Below are positions 1 through 7,945 of a stretch of DNA of 64,000 nt, piece by piece. The first letter of the stretch is position 1; every line of letters begins with the position of its first letter. A program made the translations under genes and the position numbers. Source of the stretch: Alterisphingorhabdus sp038748365. GTDB lineage: Bacteria; Pseudomonadota; Alphaproteobacteria; Sphingomonadales; Sphingomonadaceae. Where the stretch lies: positions 1 to 64,000 of the forward strand of contig JBCDIZ010000001.1 in assembly GCA_038748365.1 (NCBI GenBank). Direction: 5' to 3'. A model generated the notes under the pieces. The model was not told the origin of the DNA and did no database searches. It saw only the letters and a program-made list of their open reading frames with translations.

Positions 1-297
1 CTGGACCAGCACTGGGCACAAGAATATCCCGAAGTCGCCACCGCATCAGCAAAAATGGCGATCCTGGAAACCAATGGTTATACGCCCATCGGCTATTTCC
101 CGCTGCCGCCGCATTGCTGGCTCGACAATTATTATCGCCCTATGCAGGTGCGCTTCGCTGACTTTCTGGTGCGGCATGATCACTCGGATGCGGCGCAGGC
201 GATTGTCGCTGCAGAGGAAAATGAAATCGCGCTGTATGAGCGCTTCTCATCCTATGTCAGCTATGGCTTCTATATCGCTCAAAAGATTGCCGAATGA
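1..297 (+). CDS. class I SAM-dependent methyltransferase, C-terminal part
   Basis: The frame is open from the first base of the window, so the gene begins upstream and only about 98 C-terminal residues are present. The stretch GYFPLPPHCWLDNYYRPM and the ending SYGFYIAQKI are what I recall from the C-terminal region of small bacterial class I methyltransferases of unknown substrate. The SAM-binding motifs lie outside the window, so the assignment rests on this tail alone. The stop overlaps the start of the DNA glycosylase gene by 4 bases, suggesting translational coupling. Confidence 0.6.
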   Translation: MDQHWAQEYPEVATASAKMAILETNGYTPIGYFPLPPHCWLDNYYRPMQVRFADFLVRHDHSDAAQAIVAAEENEIALYERFSSYVSYGFYIAQKIAE

Positions 298-1001
298 TGC
301 AGCTTGATCTTGGCCCCGATCCACGCACTGCTGCACTGCAGCAATTGCATGACATGCTGATCGCGCATTTTGGCCGGGTGATCCGCCCGCCGGAGAAGCG
401 GCGCGATCCTGTGTGGACACTGGTGCAGGGGGTGATTGGTGCGCGGACCAAGACGCAATATTCCAATGTCTCGGCTGACAATATGCTCGCCAAATATGGT
501 TCTTGGGAGGCGGTAGCTAAGGTCAGTCATGAAGAGCTGACCGGGATGCTCTCAACCGCGACCTATCCGTCGCTCATGGCCGAGCGGCTCAAGGCATGTT
601 TGCAGGCGATTATCGCCGAGCGCGGGCGGGTGACGCTTGATCATCTGCACAATTTGCCGACCGAAGAGGCGATGGCCTGGCTTGAGACGCTGCCCGGTGT
701 CGCGCGCAAGGTCAGCGCCGGGGTGATGAACGCCAGCACTTTTAACCGCAGCGCGCTGGTGATCGACACTAATCACCGCCGGGTGATCCAGCGCATGGGT
801 TTGGTGCCGCCCAAAGCCGATAGCCGCCGTTCCTATGATCAGCTGATGCCGCTATTGCCGCAGGAATGGGCACCGGCGGATGTTGACGAGCACCATCTGC
901 TGGTGAAACGCGTCGGCCAGCAATTTTGTCGGCCGAGCTATATGGCGTGCCCCTCTTGCCCAGCACGGCCATTGTGCAAGACGGCGCAGGATGTGGCTTA
1001 G
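294..1001 (+). CDS. endonuclease III-like DNA glycosylase (HhH-GPD, 4Fe-4S)
   Basis: A 235-residue member of the endonuclease III (HhH-GPD) superfamily, which removes damaged bases by glycosylase/lyase chemistry in base excision repair. A helix-hairpin-helix is visible as LPGVARKVSAG with the lysine expected in bifunctional glycosylases, followed by VIDTNHRRV, whose Asp fits the catalytic position. The C-terminus carries a Cys-X6-Cys-X2-Cys-X5-Cys pattern (CRPSYMACPSCPARPLC), the usual iron-sulfur loop. It is divergent from canonical Nth, so substrate range is uncertain. The ATG overlaps the preceding methyltransferase stop by 4 bases. Confidence 0.85.
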   Translation: MMQLDLGPDPRTAALQQLHDMLIAHFGRVIRPPEKRRDPVWTLVQGVIGARTKTQYSNVSADNMLAKYGSWEAVAKVSHEELTGMLSTATYPSLMAERLKACLQAIIAERGRVTLDHLHNLPTEEAMAWLETLPGVARKVSAGVMNASTFNRSALVIDTNHRRVIQRMGLVPPKADSRRSYDQLMPLLPQEWAPADVDEHHLLVKRVGQQFCRPSYMACPSCPARPLCKTAQDVA

Positions 1002-1066
1002 CCAGAATTGACAATATTTCCTTATGGTTTAGCCATTTTTTACGCTCTTCGTGCATGGGATGATCT

Positions 1067-2341
1067 ATGAAGATGCAGCATGATTTTGATCGCGCAGGGG
1101 ACCGAAAAAAGCCGATGAGCACTATGTTTAGTCTTGCGCGCGATACCAAGCGCGCGATTGGCAATATGCTGCATGCGCGGTTGACGCAGCCGGGGCATCG
1201 GCAATTCTATCTGGCGCAGGTGGCGGACCATGGCCGCAACGTGGCGCAGGGCTATAGCGATGCGGACCATCTGCGCGCAGCGGCGGACTGGCTGAAAGCG
1301 GCGCAGGATAGCCAGAGCGATGGCGGTTTCTCCGGGCGTTACAAGCTGGATAAGGGCTGGACTTCATCCTATCCCGAAACCACCGGCTATCTGATCCCGA
1401 CCTGTCTGACGCTGGCCGAGCGGCTGGAGGAGCCGGAATGGGAAGAGCGGGCCAAGCGAGCGATGGATTTTCTGCTCGCTCTGCAACTGGAAAGCGGTGC
1501 GTTCCCTGGTGGCGAGGTGGCAGAGAACACTGTCGAACCATCGCCGTTCAACACCGCGCAGATTTTGAACGGCCTGAATATCTGGGCGGCCGAAAAGAAT
1601 GACGCAAACGCGCGACAGGCGGCGGATCGCGCGGCGGCGTGGCTGGTCTCTGTGCAGGATGATGATGGTGCATTCCGTCAGCATTTCTATCTCAACCAAC
1701 CCTCGGCCTATGCAGCGCACCTCTCGTGCTGGCTCGCCGAATATGGTGTGCTATTTGATGACAAAGCGGCACGCAAGGCGGCTGAAAAGCATCTCGACTG
1801 GGTGCTGGCGTTGCAGGATAAGGATACCGGCTTTTTTGCGCGATCGGGCTTTTACGGCACCGATCATGACAATGGCACCGCAGTTACCCACACCATTGCC
1901 TATACCATCTGGGGGGTGCTGTTGAATGGTTTGCTGCTGGGGCGCGAGGATGCCGTTGATGCGTCAGAGCTGGCCGCGACCAAGATCATGGAACGGATGG
2001 AGATCCTCAAATTCCTGCCTGGTCGGTTCAACAGCCGCTGGCGCATTGACGAGCGCGCGCAATGCCTGACCGGCAACGCCCAAATGGCGCTGATCTGGCT
2101 GCGGCTGTATGACGAGCGCGGCGATCTGCGCTTCGTCAACGCGGCCTGCCGCGCGATTGACCTGGTGAAGCAGGCACAGCCGATGGACAATCCGAATCCG
2201 GGTCTGCAGGGCGGCGTGGCCGGGTCTTTCCCTGTCTGGGGCAGCTATATCTTCCATGCCGTACCCAATTGGGCAACGAAATTCTTTATCGATGCGCTGT
2301 TGCACAAAGAGCGGGTGTTGACCGCGCTGGAGAGCGACTGA
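1067..2341 (+). CDS. prenyltransferase/squalene-cyclase-like toroidal repeat protein
   Basis: A 424-residue soluble protein built of alpha-alpha repeats with short QxxDGxF/QxxSGAFPGG turns (for example AAQDSQSDGGFSG, LQLESGAFPGG, VQDDDGAFRQ, LQDKDTGFFA). This is the pattern of the terpenoid cyclase/prenyltransferase (alpha/alpha)6 toroid, also used by several polysaccharide-active enzymes. The acidic DCTA/DxDD motif of true squalene cyclases is not seen, so a carbohydrate-related role is as likely as an isoprenoid one. The start at 1067 has GGGA about 6 bases upstream; an internal ATG at 1115 is an alternative. The stop is 5 bases before the formyltransferase start, so the two are probably cotranscribed. 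Confidence 0.6.
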   Translation: MKMQHDFDRAGDRKKPMSTMFSLARDTKRAIGNMLHARLTQPGHRQFYLAQVADHGRNVAQGYSDADHLRAAADWLKAAQDSQSDGGFSGRYKLDKGWTSSYPETTGYLIPTCLTLAERLEEPEWEERAKRAMDFLLALQLESGAFPGGEVAENTVEPSPFNTAQILNGLNIWAAEKNDANARQAADRAAAWLVSVQDDDGAFRQHFYLNQPSAYAAHLSCWLAEYGVLFDDKAARKAAEKHLDWVLALQDKDTGFFARSGFYGTDHDNGTAVTHTIAYTIWGVLLNGLLLGREDAVDASELAATKIMERMEILKFLPGRFNSRWRIDERAQCLTGNAQMALIWLRLYDERGDLRFVNAACRAIDLVKQAQPMDNPNPGLQGGVAGSFPVWGSYIFHAVPNWATKFFIDALLHKERVLTALESD

Positions 2342-2346
2342 AGCCC

Positions 2347-3126
2347 ATGAAGCACAAAATGCGCATATTCCTGCTCAGCCATGATCGTGCCAAGCGTGGC
2401 AGCACCGTTGCCATGGCCCTGCAACGCCATGGCGTGACGCCGACCGGCTTTGTATTTGAGGCCTATCGCCCGCCAAAACTGCGCCGCAGGATCGAACGGC
2501 GGCTGGCGGAGCAGGGGATACCGGTGCTGGCGCCCAAAACAGAGCCTAAAGCTAGCCAGAATGGCAACGCTACGCCTGACCCTTACGCCGATATATTACC
2601 GGCAGCCGAATATGCTTCGAAGGAAGGTATCAGCGCTACGCAAGTGGCTGATCTGACATCGCCCGAAAGCCTCGATAGCTTGCGCGCATTGGAACCGGAC
2701 CTGTTTGTCCATGCCGGAGCGGGGATATTGCGCGCGCCGCTGCTTGCCATTCCAAAGCTGGGTACGATGAACGCGCATATGGGCCTGCTACCGCGCTATC
2801 GCGGCATGAATGTCGCCGAGTGGAGTGTATTGGAAGGGCAGCAGGCAGGCTGCACGGTGCATCTGCTCGATCCGGGTATCGACACCGGCGATATTATCGC
2901 CACGCGCACTGTTGATGTTTCCGATTGCAATTCCATCACCGCGCTGCGAGCAAAGATGGATCGCGCGCAACTCGATTTTCTCGCCGAGACAGTCAAGAGC
3001 ATCACCGAGACTGGAGAACTGCCTCCGCATCATCCGCAGCAGGAAACAGATGGACGGCAATATTTTGCGATGCATGCGGATCTGAAACAGGTATTGGAAA
3101 AGCGACTGGCTGCCAGCACGGGCTGA
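2347..3126 (+). CDS. formyltransferase family protein (methionyl-tRNA formyltransferase-like fold)
   Basis: About 259 residues from the ATG just after the preceding stop. An in-frame upstream ATG at 2269 lies inside the preceding gene and is unlikely. The catalytic core of folate-dependent formyltransferases is clear: NAHMGLLPRYRGMN supplies Asn and His, and HLLDPGIDTGDI supplies the Asp. The C-terminal tRNA-binding domain of Fmt is missing and the N-terminus is diverged, so this is not Fmt; it is more likely a formyltransferase for a sugar or other small amine. Pairing with a toroidal-repeat protein and a nearby methyltransferase suggests a glycan- or natural-product-type pathway; this is inference. 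Confidence 0.7.
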   Translation: MKHKMRIFLLSHDRAKRGSTVAMALQRHGVTPTGFVFEAYRPPKLRRRIERRLAEQGIPVLAPKTEPKASQNGNATPDPYADILPAAEYASKEGISATQVADLTSPESLDSLRALEPDLFVHAGAGILRAPLLAIPKLGTMNAHMGLLPRYRGMNVAEWSVLEGQQAGCTVHLLDPGIDTGDIIATRTVDVSDCNSITALRAKMDRAQLDFLAETVKSITETGELPPHHPQQETDGRQYFAMHADLKQVLEKRLAASTG

Positions 3127-3214
3127 TATTTTCGCACGGTCTCTGGCTATTGCGGATGACTCTGCACAGGCGATCTCCTATCCTCTGTGAAAACACAAAC
3201 AGAGGACGCCATAA

Positions 3215-4222
3215 ATGAAAGCCATACAACTCCACGCGCCTGCATCGCTCGACAGTTTGAAGCTCGCAGATTTGCCCGAACCAGCCGCGCCTGGACCGGG
3301 AGAAATCAGCGTAAGAATCCGCGCCAGCAGCCTCAATTACCATGACTATGCCGTGGTCAAAGGCATGTTGCCGACACAAGATAAGCGTATCCCTATGTCC
3401 GATGGTGCAGGCGAAGTGACGGCGGTGGGTGAGGGCGTTACCGGCTATGCCGTAGGCGATCAGGTGGTTTCCACCTTTTTCCCCGATTGGCTGGATGGCA
3501 TCCCGCCTGCCAATGGTTTTCAGCGCGTGCCGGGTGATGGCATTGATGGCTATGCCTGCGAGATGGTCACCGCTCCGGCGACAGCCTTTACCCATGTGCC
3601 CAAGGGCTACACCCCCGCCGAAGCAGCAACACTGACCTGTGCCGGACTGACGGCATGGCGGGCGCTGTTTGTTGATAATGCGGTCAAGCCGGGCGATATG
3701 GTGCTGGTGCAGGGCAGTGGCGGTGTTTCGGTATTTGCGCTGCAATTTGCCAAAATGGCAGGCGCCGAGGTGATCGCGACCTCGTCATCCGATGCCAAGC
3801 TGGAGCGGCTGGGTTCGCTGGGTGCTGACCATCTGATCAACTATCGCGACACCGAAGCCTGGGGTGCCAAGGCGATGGAGCTCACCCAGGGCAGAGGTGT
3901 GGATTGCGTTGTCGAAATTGGTGGTCCGGGCACACTCGGCCAGTCAATGATGGCGGCACGGATTGGCGGGCATATCGCGCTCATCGGTGTGCTCACCGGT
4001 TTTGCCGGGCCGGTACAGACCGGGTTGTTGATGGCCAAGAATATCCGCTTGCAGGGGCTTACCGTCGGCTCGCGCCAGCATCAGCTAGATATGATCGAGG
4101 CGATTGAAGCCAATGGCATCAAGCCGGTGGTGGACAAGCATTTCCTGCTGGCGGAACTGGCCGATGCCTTCCGCCATCAGGAATCGGGGGCCCATTTCGG
4201 CAAGATTATCGTGGATATTTAA
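3215..4222 (+). CDS. zinc-independent NAD(P)-dependent alcohol dehydrogenase/quinone-oxidoreductase-like MDR protein
   Basis: A 335-residue medium-chain dehydrogenase/reductase. The N-terminal GroES-like half contains SLNYHDYAVVKG and SDGAGEVTAVGEGV; the Rossmann half contains VLVQGSGGVSVFALQFAKMAGAEVIATSSS. Neither the catalytic zinc Cys/His set nor the structural four-Cys lobe is present, which places it with the zinc-free quinone reductase/enoyl reductase-like branch. Substrate unknown. It appears monocistronic, with 88 bases upstream and a repeat-bearing spacer downstream. Confidence 0.85.
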   Translation: MKAIQLHAPASLDSLKLADLPEPAAPGPGEISVRIRASSLNYHDYAVVKGMLPTQDKRIPMSDGAGEVTAVGEGVTGYAVGDQVVSTFFPDWLDGIPPANGFQRVPGDGIDGYACEMVTAPATAFTHVPKGYTPAEAATLTCAGLTAWRALFVDNAVKPGDMVLVQGSGGVSVFALQFAKMAGAEVIATSSSDAKLERLGSLGADHLINYRDTEAWGAKAMELTQGRGVDCVVEIGGPGTLGQSMMAARIGGHIALIGVLTGFAGPVQTGLLMAKNIRLQGLTVGSRQHQLDMIEAIEANGIKPVVDKHFLLAELADAFRHQESGAHFGKIIVDI

Positions 4223-4259
4223 GAGGTTAGGACATAGTATGAGGCGCATTGTTACCAAC

Positions 4260-4348
4260 CCGTTCGTGTCGAGCCCTTCGACGCGCTCAGGATTCGAGAC
4301 ACATCTCTCCACTTGCACCGGCCTCTCGACTTCGCTCGAGGCGAACGG
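4260..4348. repeat. dispersed intergenic repeat with outer inverted ends
   Basis: The spacer between the dehydrogenase and purT begins with CCGTTCG (4260-4266) and ends with CGAACGG (4342-4348), which are inverted copies. Inside are GTCGAGCCCTTCGACGCGCT and CTCTCGACTTCGCTCGAGG, both rich in TCGA. The same outer heptamers and CTTCGAC core recur at 46517-46594 and partly at 47177-47192, so this is a REP-like family in this genome. A terminator or mRNA 3'-end function is possible. Confidence 0.6.
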
Positions 4349-4399
4349 AGAGGTCCATCAGGTAAAATCGAAAACGCTCTAACCAGATGAGGCATCTCT

Positions 4400-5584
4400 A
4401 TGGCATTCATTGCGAAAATCCTGCTGCTCGGTTCGGGGGAACTGGGCCGTGAGTTTGTGATCTCGGCTAAACGGTTGGGCTGTTATGTGATCGCCTGTGA
4501 CAGCTATGCGGCAGCCCCGGCGATGCAGGTTGCAGATGCCTGTGAGGTGTTCTCGATGCTCGATGGCGACAGACTGCGCGCGACCATTGAAACGCACCAG
4601 CCTGATTTCATCGTGCCTGAGATCGAGGCAATCCGCACCGAGATATTGGCCGAGGTAGAAACGGACGGATTTACCGTTGTGCCTTCGGCACGTGCGGCGC
4701 AACTGACTATGAACCGCGATGCCATTCGCGATCTGGCGGCACGCGAATTGGGGCTGGTGACATCGCGCTATGACTATGCCGAGAGTCGTGAGGAACTGCG
4801 CGCTGTTGCAGCAGAGATTGGCGCGCCTTTGGTGGTTAAGCCGGTGATGTCCTCATCGGGCAAGGGGCAGAGCATAGTGCGTGATCTGGCTGAGATTGAC
4901 GCTGCCTGGGACTATGCCGCCAGCGGTATGCGCGGTGACAGGGTGCGGGTGATTGCCGAGCAGTTTATCGACTTTGATTATGAGATTACGCTGCTTACCA
5001 TCGCGGCGAAGGGCGGCGTGCATTTCTGCCCGCCCATTGGCCATCGACAGGAGCGCGGCGATTATCGCGAAAGCTGGCAGCCCGCCGCAATGTCATCCGC
5101 CGCGCTCGAACAGGCACAGGCAATGGCGGAAAAGATTGTTACCGAACTGGGCGGATATGGCCTGTTCGGCGTCGAGTTTTTCGTCAAAGGCAACACGGTG
5201 ATCTTCTCCGAACTGTCGCCGCGTCCGCACGATACCGGCATGGTGACATTGGTATCGCAGGATCTGAACGAATTTGACCTCCATGCTCGCGCCATTCTTG
5301 GCCTGCCTATCCCTGCTATAACCACCACAGGCGTATCGGCCAGCGCAGTGATATTGGCGGATCGTGATGCTAAGAATTTTCACTTTATCGGGCTGGATAA
5401 AGCATTGGCCGTGACTGGCGGTGATGCCGGTTCGCATGTTGATATCCGACTGTTCGGCAAGCCGGTGACGCGCCCTTATCGCCGTATGGGTGTGGCTCTG
5501 GCGCGCGCCGACAACATGGATTTGGCAGAAGTACGGCGTCTTGCGGTCAAGGCTGCGGACAACATTACCATCGTCTATTCTTAG
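4400..5584 (+). CDS. purT: formate-dependent phosphoribosylglycinamide formyltransferase (GAR transformylase 2)
   Basis: A 394-residue ATP-grasp enzyme that uses formate and ATP to formylate glycinamide ribonucleotide in purine biosynthesis. Hallmarks: N-terminal ILLLGSGELGREFVISAKRLG nucleotide-fold start, VVPSARAAQLTMNRDAIRDLAA, the ATP-grasp core PLVVKPVMSSSGKGQS, GGVHFCPPIGHRQERGDYRESWQP, and the metal-binding VIFSELSPRPHDTGMVTL. Length matches the family. This folate-independent enzyme usually complements PurN, which is not in the window. Confidence 0.95.
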   Translation: MAFIAKILLLGSGELGREFVISAKRLGCYVIACDSYAAAPAMQVADACEVFSMLDGDRLRATIETHQPDFIVPEIEAIRTEILAEVETDGFTVVPSARAAQLTMNRDAIRDLAARELGLVTSRYDYAESREELRAVAAEIGAPLVVKPVMSSSGKGQSIVRDLAEIDAAWDYAASGMRGDRVRVIAEQFIDFDYEITLLTIAAKGGVHFCPPIGHRQERGDYRESWQPAAMSSAALEQAQAMAEKIVTELGGYGLFGVEFFVKGNTVIFSELSPRPHDTGMVTLVSQDLNEFDLHARAILGLPIPAITTTGVSASAVILADRDAKNFHFIGLDKALAVTGGDAGSHVDIRLFGKPVTRPYRRMGVALARADNMDLAEVRRLAVKAADNITIVYS

Positions 5585-5633
5585 TGCCTCCGGCCTTTAT
5601 AGCTTTAGCTCTGGCAGCTTAATGCTACCTGAT

Positions 5634-6332
5634 TTAAAGCGTAAAGAACAGCGCGACGGAGACATTGTGGTTCACCTGATTATCGGGGCCGGGAAGGTTC
5701 AGCACATTGTTGAGATAGCCCGCTTCTATCCGCGCATTATCGGTGATTCCCAGAGCGCCTCCGACAAATAGACGGTTCTGGTCAAATCCGCCTTGTTGCA
5801 CCCCGGTTGCATCGTTGAGATTGAGAAACAGCTCATCCCAGACAACCAGAGAGAAATCGCCGCCGCCAACCGGTTTGCCCCAGCGGACAAATTGCCGGAA
5901 GCGCCAGCCGGTTTCGCTATCGCCACCGCGAAAGCGCTGTTCCAGCCGGGTACGGCCAGTCAGCCTTCCGCCCGCAATGTCCGCTATGGGAAAGCTTGCC
6001 TGCTGCCAGAAGCGTTCTTCGTCAATGTTGTCGCCAATTTCCGGGCGAGAGACGACGTTCGCATAGCCGACCCACAGATTGAGACTATCATTCACCCGCC
6101 AGCCAAGGCCGGGGCGGACAATGGTTACGCCAAGATCGCTGGCATCATCGCGGAAACGCGCATGGCCATCAAACCAGAGTAGCAGATCAGAATCATCAAC
6201 AACCGGGCCGGTGACCACCAGCGCGTTCCAGCTCTGGGTATCGCTGTCGTCAAAGTCGGCCTGCGCGGTGGCAGGCTGCGGTATCAGGGCGAATGCCAGC
6301 GCCCCGGCGAGTATCATGCTTGGCTTGGTCAC
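5634..6332 (-). CDS. DUF2490 domain outer-membrane-type protein
   Basis: A 232-residue protein with a signal peptide (ending near QPATAQ) and alternating amphipathic strands typical of a small beta barrel. WNALVVTGPV, GHARFRDDASDLG, RTRLEQRFRGG and RFRQFVRWGKP are features I associate with DUF2490, a family of unknown function predicted to sit in the outer membrane. The terminal Phe-Thr-Leu end is compatible with outer-membrane insertion. It converges with purT at a short 49-base spacer and is divergently oriented from the ArsC-like gene. Confidence 0.75.
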   Translation of the reverse strand: MTKPSMILAGALAFALIPQPATAQADFDDSDTQSWNALVVTGPVVDDSDLLLWFDGHARFRDDASDLGVTIVRPGLGWRVNDSLNLWVGYANVVSRPEIGDNIDEERFWQQASFPIADIAGGRLTGRTRLEQRFRGGDSETGWRFRQFVRWGKPVGGGDFSLVVWDELFLNLNDATGVQQGGFDQNRLFVGGALGITDNARIEAGYLNNVLNLPGPDNQVNHNVSVALFFTL

Positions 6333-6538
6333 TTATCTAGCTCTCATGAAGGCTTTTGGGGAATCTAACCAGATGATTTTTATCATGAGTTTTGCCCGGA
6401 ACTGATTGAAATGCACTATGATGAGTTAGGGCCACAGCCTATCCTTCAGCCTCTGAGTAGCAGTGTCAAAAAATGGCCTGTCAGTTGCGCCTGACTCTGC
6501 TATGCGAGCCGCCAATCCGGGAAAACAGGGATTCGCTT

Positions 6539-6889
6539 ATGACACCGACACTTTATGGCATCGCCAATTGCGACACGATCAAAAAGGCGCGCAAATGGCT
6601 TGAACGCAATGACGTCAACTATGTCTTTCATGACTATAAGAAATCGGGTGTCACCACCGATATGCTGACCGACTGGGCGCTGGAACTGGGCGATTGGGAA
6701 CCATTGCTCAACCGTCGCGGAACCACCTTCAAGAATTTGCCCGATGTTGCCAAAGAGAATATCAATGAAAACATTGCGCTGGCGCTGATGGTTGAGAATC
6801 CCTCGATGATCAAACGCCCGGTTCTGGCCTGGGATGGCGGCGTGATGGTTGGATTCAAGAGCACCGATTATGAGGCAGCGCTGCTGTGA
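6539..6889 (+). CDS. ArsC/Spx/YffB-family thioredoxin-fold protein
   Basis: A 116-residue thioredoxin-fold protein of the arsenate reductase-like family. The N-terminus LYGIANCDTIKKARKWL has the single active-site-type Cys followed by DTxKKA seen in YffB/Spx-related proteins, and IKRPVLAWDGGVMVGF is the conserved KRPV region. True arsenate reduction is not proven; YffB-type members are thought to act in glutathione-dependent thiol chemistry. An in-frame upstream ATG at 6473 would add 22 poorly conserved residues; I prefer 6539. The stop overlaps the next gene by 4 bases. Confidence 0.8.
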   Translation: MTPTLYGIANCDTIKKARKWLERNDVNYVFHDYKKSGVTTDMLTDWALELGDWEPLLNRRGTTFKNLPDVAKENINENIALALMVENPSMIKRPVLAWDGGVMVGFKSTDYEAALL

Positions 6890-7539
6890 GTGATTTCGGC
6901 GCCATCCGCATCCGGGCAGAACATGCCGGTGCGTTTGAAACGCCGATTATCTATTCCAGCTTTCAGGACAGCGATGCGCTGTGTGATGCGCTGAAAGCGA
7001 GCATCGCGGAGCGCCGCGCGACAGCGGACAATATGCCGCGTTCCAATGTTGGTGGCTGGCACTCAGACACCAAGATGCTCGATTGGGGTGGCGAAGCGGC
7101 GGGCTTTGTCGCCGAAAAGGCGCTGGCCTTGGCTAAGCGGATTACCGGTCTCGACAAGGGCGATCCGGCGCAGTTGGATTGGTCAATCTATATGTGGGCC
7201 AATGTGTTGCCGCCCGGCGGGCTCAATACCGCGCATGTCCATCCGGCCCAGCTTTGGGCGGCGGTTTTCTATGTCGATCAGGGCGATGTCGGTGAGGATC
7301 TCGGTGGTGAGCTGGTGCTGGAAGACCCGCGTTTTCCGATGACGCATATGCGGATGAACAGCCTGCGGGTATTGGGCGTGGACGGTAAGCCGCAAAATGG
7401 TGAATTACGGTTGCGTCCGAATAGTGGCGATCTGGTGCTGTTCCCGGCATGGTTGCGCCACTCTGTACGCCCCTATCATGGTGAACGTGAGCGCATTTCG
7501 CTGGCGATGAATATAGATGCGAGAATGCCGGGTAGTTAG
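6886..7539 (+). CDS. putative 2OG-Fe(II) oxygenase-type protein (TIGR02466-like)
   Basis: A 217-residue protein starting with GTG inside the stop region of the upstream gene (GTGA overlap). The central NTAHVHPAQLWAAVFYVDQGD and later GDLVLFPAWLRHSVRPYHGERERIS resemble the first His and the distal His-X10-Arg of the double-stranded beta-helix iron/2-oxoglutarate oxygenases, as in the family annotated as putative 2OG-Fe(II) oxygenase. The WSIYMWANVLPPGG stretch supports the same family. Substrate unknown. Probably coexpressed with the ArsC-like gene and perhaps the DUF427 gene 17 bases downstream. Confidence 0.7.
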   Translation: MSDFGAIRIRAEHAGAFETPIIYSSFQDSDALCDALKASIAERRATADNMPRSNVGGWHSDTKMLDWGGEAAGFVAEKALALAKRITGLDKGDPAQLDWSIYMWANVLPPGGLNTAHVHPAQLWAAVFYVDQGDVGEDLGGELVLEDPRFPMTHMRMNSLRVLGVDGKPQNGELRLRPNSGDLVLFPAWLRHSVRPYHGERERISLAMNIDARMPGS

Positions 7540-7556
7540 GCGTAAAGGAGAAAGAT

Positions 7557-7841
7557 ATGGCAAAGGCAATATGGAATGGTGCAGTGATCGCCGAGAGCGA
7601 TGATATCGTAACGGTTGAGAATAACGCCTATTTCCCGCGCTCTGCGGTTGCAGATGCCTATCTAAAGGACAGCGCCACCAATAGCGTCTGCCCATGGAAG
7701 GGCACCGCGTCCTATTTCACCTTGGTGGTCGATGGGGAAGAGAATCCCGATGCCGCTTGGTATTATCCGGAGCCGAAAGACGCAGCGGTTGAAATCAAGG
7801 ACCGGGTAGCTTTTTGGCGTGGCGTCGAAGTCACAGGCTGA
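7557..7841 (+). CDS. DUF427 domain protein
   Basis: A 94-residue protein matching the DUF427 pattern: AIWNGAVIAESDDIVTVENNAYFPRSAV, then TNSVCPWKGTASYFTLVVDGE, then AAWYYPEPKDAAVEIKDRVAFW. The family is small, globular and of unknown biochemical function. A ribosome-binding AAAGGAGAAAG lies directly upstream of the ATG. It is the likely last gene of the run starting at 6539. Confidence 0.85.
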   Translation: MAKAIWNGAVIAESDDIVTVENNAYFPRSAVADAYLKDSATNSVCPWKGTASYFTLVVDGEENPDAAWYYPEPKDAAVEIKDRVAFWRGVEVTG

Positions 7842-7945
7842 GGCGTAAGCTCAGGATTTACACCAAATTGTCACAAAAGCCGCTGGCCTGTCCCAGCTTT
7901 TCCGCCTAAAGCAAGACCCAAGCGGAAAAATACGGGGAGAGATGC

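Noticed and set aside
2269..2346. Upstream start for the formyltransferase gene
   Set aside because: It would overlap the preceding coding region by over 70 bases, and the family-like start begins at 2347.
3002..3745. About 247-codon minus-strand open frame over the formyltransferase end and the dehydrogenase start
   Set aside because: It spans two well-supported plus-strand genes and their spacer, and shows no family features.
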